This document shows positions 7,473 to 9,032 of a DNA stretch of 9,032 nt, in pieces (the first letter of the stretch is position 1; each line of letters begins with the position of its first letter). Source of the stretch: Deltaproteobacteria bacterium (lineage in GTDB: Bacteria > Desulfobacterota > Desulfuromonadia > Desulfuromonadales > BM103); NCBI GenBank assembly GCA_006226895.1, contig SBFN01000255.1, forward strand, positions 1-9,032, read 5' to 3'. The notes under the pieces are model-generated. The model saw only the letters and a list, made by a program, of their open reading frames with translations, had not been told where the DNA came from and did no database searches. A program made the position numbers and the translations under genes.

Positions 7473-8453
7473 TCAAGTCTTGTCGTTTTTACCCTGCCGC
7501 TTCAATTGATGGATGATGCCGGCTTTTTCGAGAGTGAGCGCTGCGTGATGAGCCAATTGCACGAGGAATTGCAGGTTCTGGTCGGTAAAAGGTGTTCCTT
7601 CCGCATGGCCGAATAAAACCATTACACCGATCGCACGGTCGCGATGATAGAGTGGCACGGAGAGTAACCCGGGTTTCTCCACCAGCGATTGTTCGGCGAT
7701 TGTCACCCGGCCAGCCATGTAGCCGGGCAATTCCTCGGGGACCACCATCGGGCTGCCGCTGCGGGCAATATCCAGCAGGAGTCCTTCTGGAATTTGATCT
7801 GGATGGTCCTGTACAAAGTCTGCCGCGATGCCGCGACTCATTTTGATGCCGAAGTGACTGCGGCCATTTCCACGAATCAGCGCCAATAAGCCACGCTTGG
7901 CATGCAAGGCTCCAAGGGCGGCATCAAGCAGACGCCCAAGCAGGTCACTGACTTCAATTGCGGAATTTATTTTTTCTATCGCTTCACTGAGTGCAGTCAT
8001 CATGCTCAATGACTGGGCCATCTCCTGGTTGCGATGTTCCAGTTCTGCCAGGAGCGTCCGATTCTGTCTTCTCAGGTCGATCTGAGCGAAAGCGCGGTCG
8101 ATAACGTTGAAGAGAATCTCAGAGGTGTCGATGGGGCGAACTATGAAGTCAAAGGCGCCATGTCTCAGAGCCTGCAACAAGCTGAAAGACGAGGCGTTGT
8201 GGGTTGTCAGTATAACTTCTGTCTCCGGGTGCTGTTGCTTGACCTCCTGTAGCAGGTACAGGCCGCTCCGTGTCGGCAGTTCTGTCTCTGTGATGACCAG
8301 GTTTGCCGGCCTTTGTTTGACCATTTCGAGAGCTTCTTCTGCGGTTTCTGCCTCCATCACCGCATCTTCTCGTTCCAGCAGCATGGACTTGAGATGCTGA
8401 CGTCGTTTCTTGACATCGTCAACGATCAGGATCGTATGGCTTTTGGTTATCAT
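7473..8453 (-). CDS. Receiver (degenerate)-GAF domain protein
   Basis: A 326-residue cytoplasmic signalling protein with no membrane segment. Residues 6-120 form a CheY-like receiver: acidic pair Asp12-Asp13 (ILIVDD), Thr83/Thr84 in VILTTHN, and the AFDFIVRP end. The phospho-acceptor position is Glu56 (VITETELP, where Asp is normal) and the usual Lys of KP is Arg106, so two key residues are changed while the acidic pair stays. A probable coiled coil (about 124-165) joins it to a GAF domain (about 165-315), a common ligand-binding or dimerisation fold; no cofactor-binding Cys is evident. There is no DNA-binding, kinase or cyclic-di-GMP output domain, so it probably acts through protein contacts. 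The gene follows the DUF4388 gene with a 54-base gap, suggesting one transcription unit. The ribosome site is weak (AGAGG, 13 bases before the ATG at 8453). Confidence 0.85.
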   Translation of the reverse strand: MITKSHTILIVDDVKKRRQHLKSMLLEREDAVMEAETAEEALEMVKQRPANLVITETELPTRSGLYLLQEVKQQHPETEVILTTHNASSFSLLQALRHGAFDFIVRPIDTSEILFNVIDRAFAQIDLRRQNRTLLAELEHRNQEMAQSLSMMTALSEAIEKINSAIEVSDLLGRLLDAALGALHAKRGLLALIRGNGRSHFGIKMSRGIAADFVQDHPDQIPEGLLLDIARSGSPMVVPEELPGYMAGRVTIAEQSLVEKPGLLSVPLYHRDRAIGVMVLFGHAEGTPFTDQNLQFLVQLAHHAALTLEKAGIIHQLKRQGKNDKT

Positions 8454-8507
8454 GGTTGCTCGTTAACCTCTTTTGGTGTTCATGTGGAAGGCTGAAGCTT
8501 TCTACGT

Positions 8508-9032
8508 TTACTTTAAGACTCCTGATTTAACCATCAAATAGAGAAAACGGTAAACTTCGTAATCCATCATCGAGGAATCAACACAGATTTCATTGATCGT
8601 TCGGTTGCCGTCGATACGGGTCAAGGTCTCTTCCTGTTGAGGAGAGAGGCTTACATTCTCGAGTTTGGCGCGACCATCCGGGCAGAACTCCAGGGCTGTG
8701 TTGAGATTAGGCAGGGATTGCCTTATTTCAGCCCACTCGGTTTGATGGTGAGATGCCTCACGGATCAATCCTGTGATTTCAAGAGAGACGCTTTCTTCTG
8801 GTGGTAATGAACCCTCCCCGGCGTAAATCCGGTAACGCCCTTCAGGGTAGAGAATAAGCGAATAAATCGTGACCTTGGCTTGACGAGTGAGCGCGTGCCT
8901 GAGTCCGGCAAGGTCAATCAGGCCGAGTTTGAGGAGTGCTTCTCCAAAGCGCAAGCCTGGCTCATTTGCCAAGAGTGCCATGCCCCGATCACGTTCTTCT
9001 CCGGTAATCAAAGCCTCTCGGACCAATAAATT
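8508..9032 (-). CDS. DUF4388 (PATAN-like) domain protein, 5' partial
   Basis: The frame stays open to the right edge; a TTG at 9024-9026 is the first start-like codon but the true N-terminus is most likely outside. The visible 175 codons contain a helix of the type LRFGEALLKLGLIDLAGLRHALTRQ (8870-8950 region), a YPEGRYRIYAGE strand segment, a helix with GLIREASHHQTEWAEIRQSLPN, and a C-terminal part (RIDGNRTINEIC to MVKSGVLK) resembling a small winged-helix or helical bundle. This order fits DUF4388/PATAN-type proteins, which are common in deltaproteobacteria and often occur with receiver domains. I recognise the pattern from memory and could not test it. No catalytic residues are evident. A role as an interaction or signalling partner of the adjacent receiver-GAF protein is an inference from position. 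Confidence 0.7.
   Translation of the reverse strand, partial: NLLVREALITGEERDRGMALLANEPGLRFGEALLKLGLIDLAGLRHALTRQAKVTIYSLILYPEGRYRIYAGEGSLPPEESVSLEITGLIREASHHQTEWAEIRQSLPNLNTALEFCPDGRAKLENVSLSPQQEETLTRIDGNRTINEICVDSSMMDYEVYRFLYLMVKSGVLK

Overview
The window looks like a chromosomal segment of a Desulfuromonadales-type bacterium (Geobacter/Pelobacter/Desulfuromonas group). That is an inference from gene content: an xseA-M23-xseB-ispA-dxs cluster, a divergent polysaccharide deacetylase (YibQ/DUF610), and a DUF4388 protein next to a receiver-GAF protein. No database search was possible. It reads as ordinary chromosome: no tRNA, rRNA, insertion sequence, integrase, CRISPR array or long repeat was seen, and no gene-free stretch exceeds about 100 bases.

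Layout. Positions 1-774 (+) hold the 3' part of a divergent polysaccharide deacetylase gene, cut by the left edge. Its end overlaps tail-to-tail by 13 bases with a minus-strand gene (762-2162) for a ParA/MinD-type ATPase carrying a roughly 175-residue C-terminal module I do not recognise. A 91-base divergent intergenic region (2163-2253), with a good sigma-70-like promoter for the ATPase, separates it from a plus-strand operon: xseA (exonuclease VII large subunit), an exported M23 peptidase, xseB (exonuclease VII small subunit), ispA (farnesyl diphosphate synthase) and dxs (1-deoxy-D-xylulose-5-phosphate synthase). The operon is tightly packed and ends at a strong intrinsic terminator (7411-7447). 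Beyond it, on the minus strand, a DUF4388-type protein (cut by the right edge) lies upstream of a receiver-GAF protein in what looks like one transcription unit.

How the genes fit together. The two exonuclease VII subunits are encoded in the same operon although separated by the peptidase gene. IspA and Dxs act in one pathway: Dxs makes the first intermediate of the MEP isoprenoid route, and IspA extends the C5 products to farnesyl diphosphate, the precursor of quinone and undecaprenyl carriers. The peptidase and the upstream deacetylase are probable envelope proteins.

No complete new system is evident. The two items most worth a second look are the ParA-like ATPase, with its altered A' box and Cys-containing unknown C-terminal module, and the receiver-GAF protein, whose phospho-acceptor Asp is replaced by Glu and whose conserved Lys is replaced by Arg, suggesting a phosphorylation-independent regulator.
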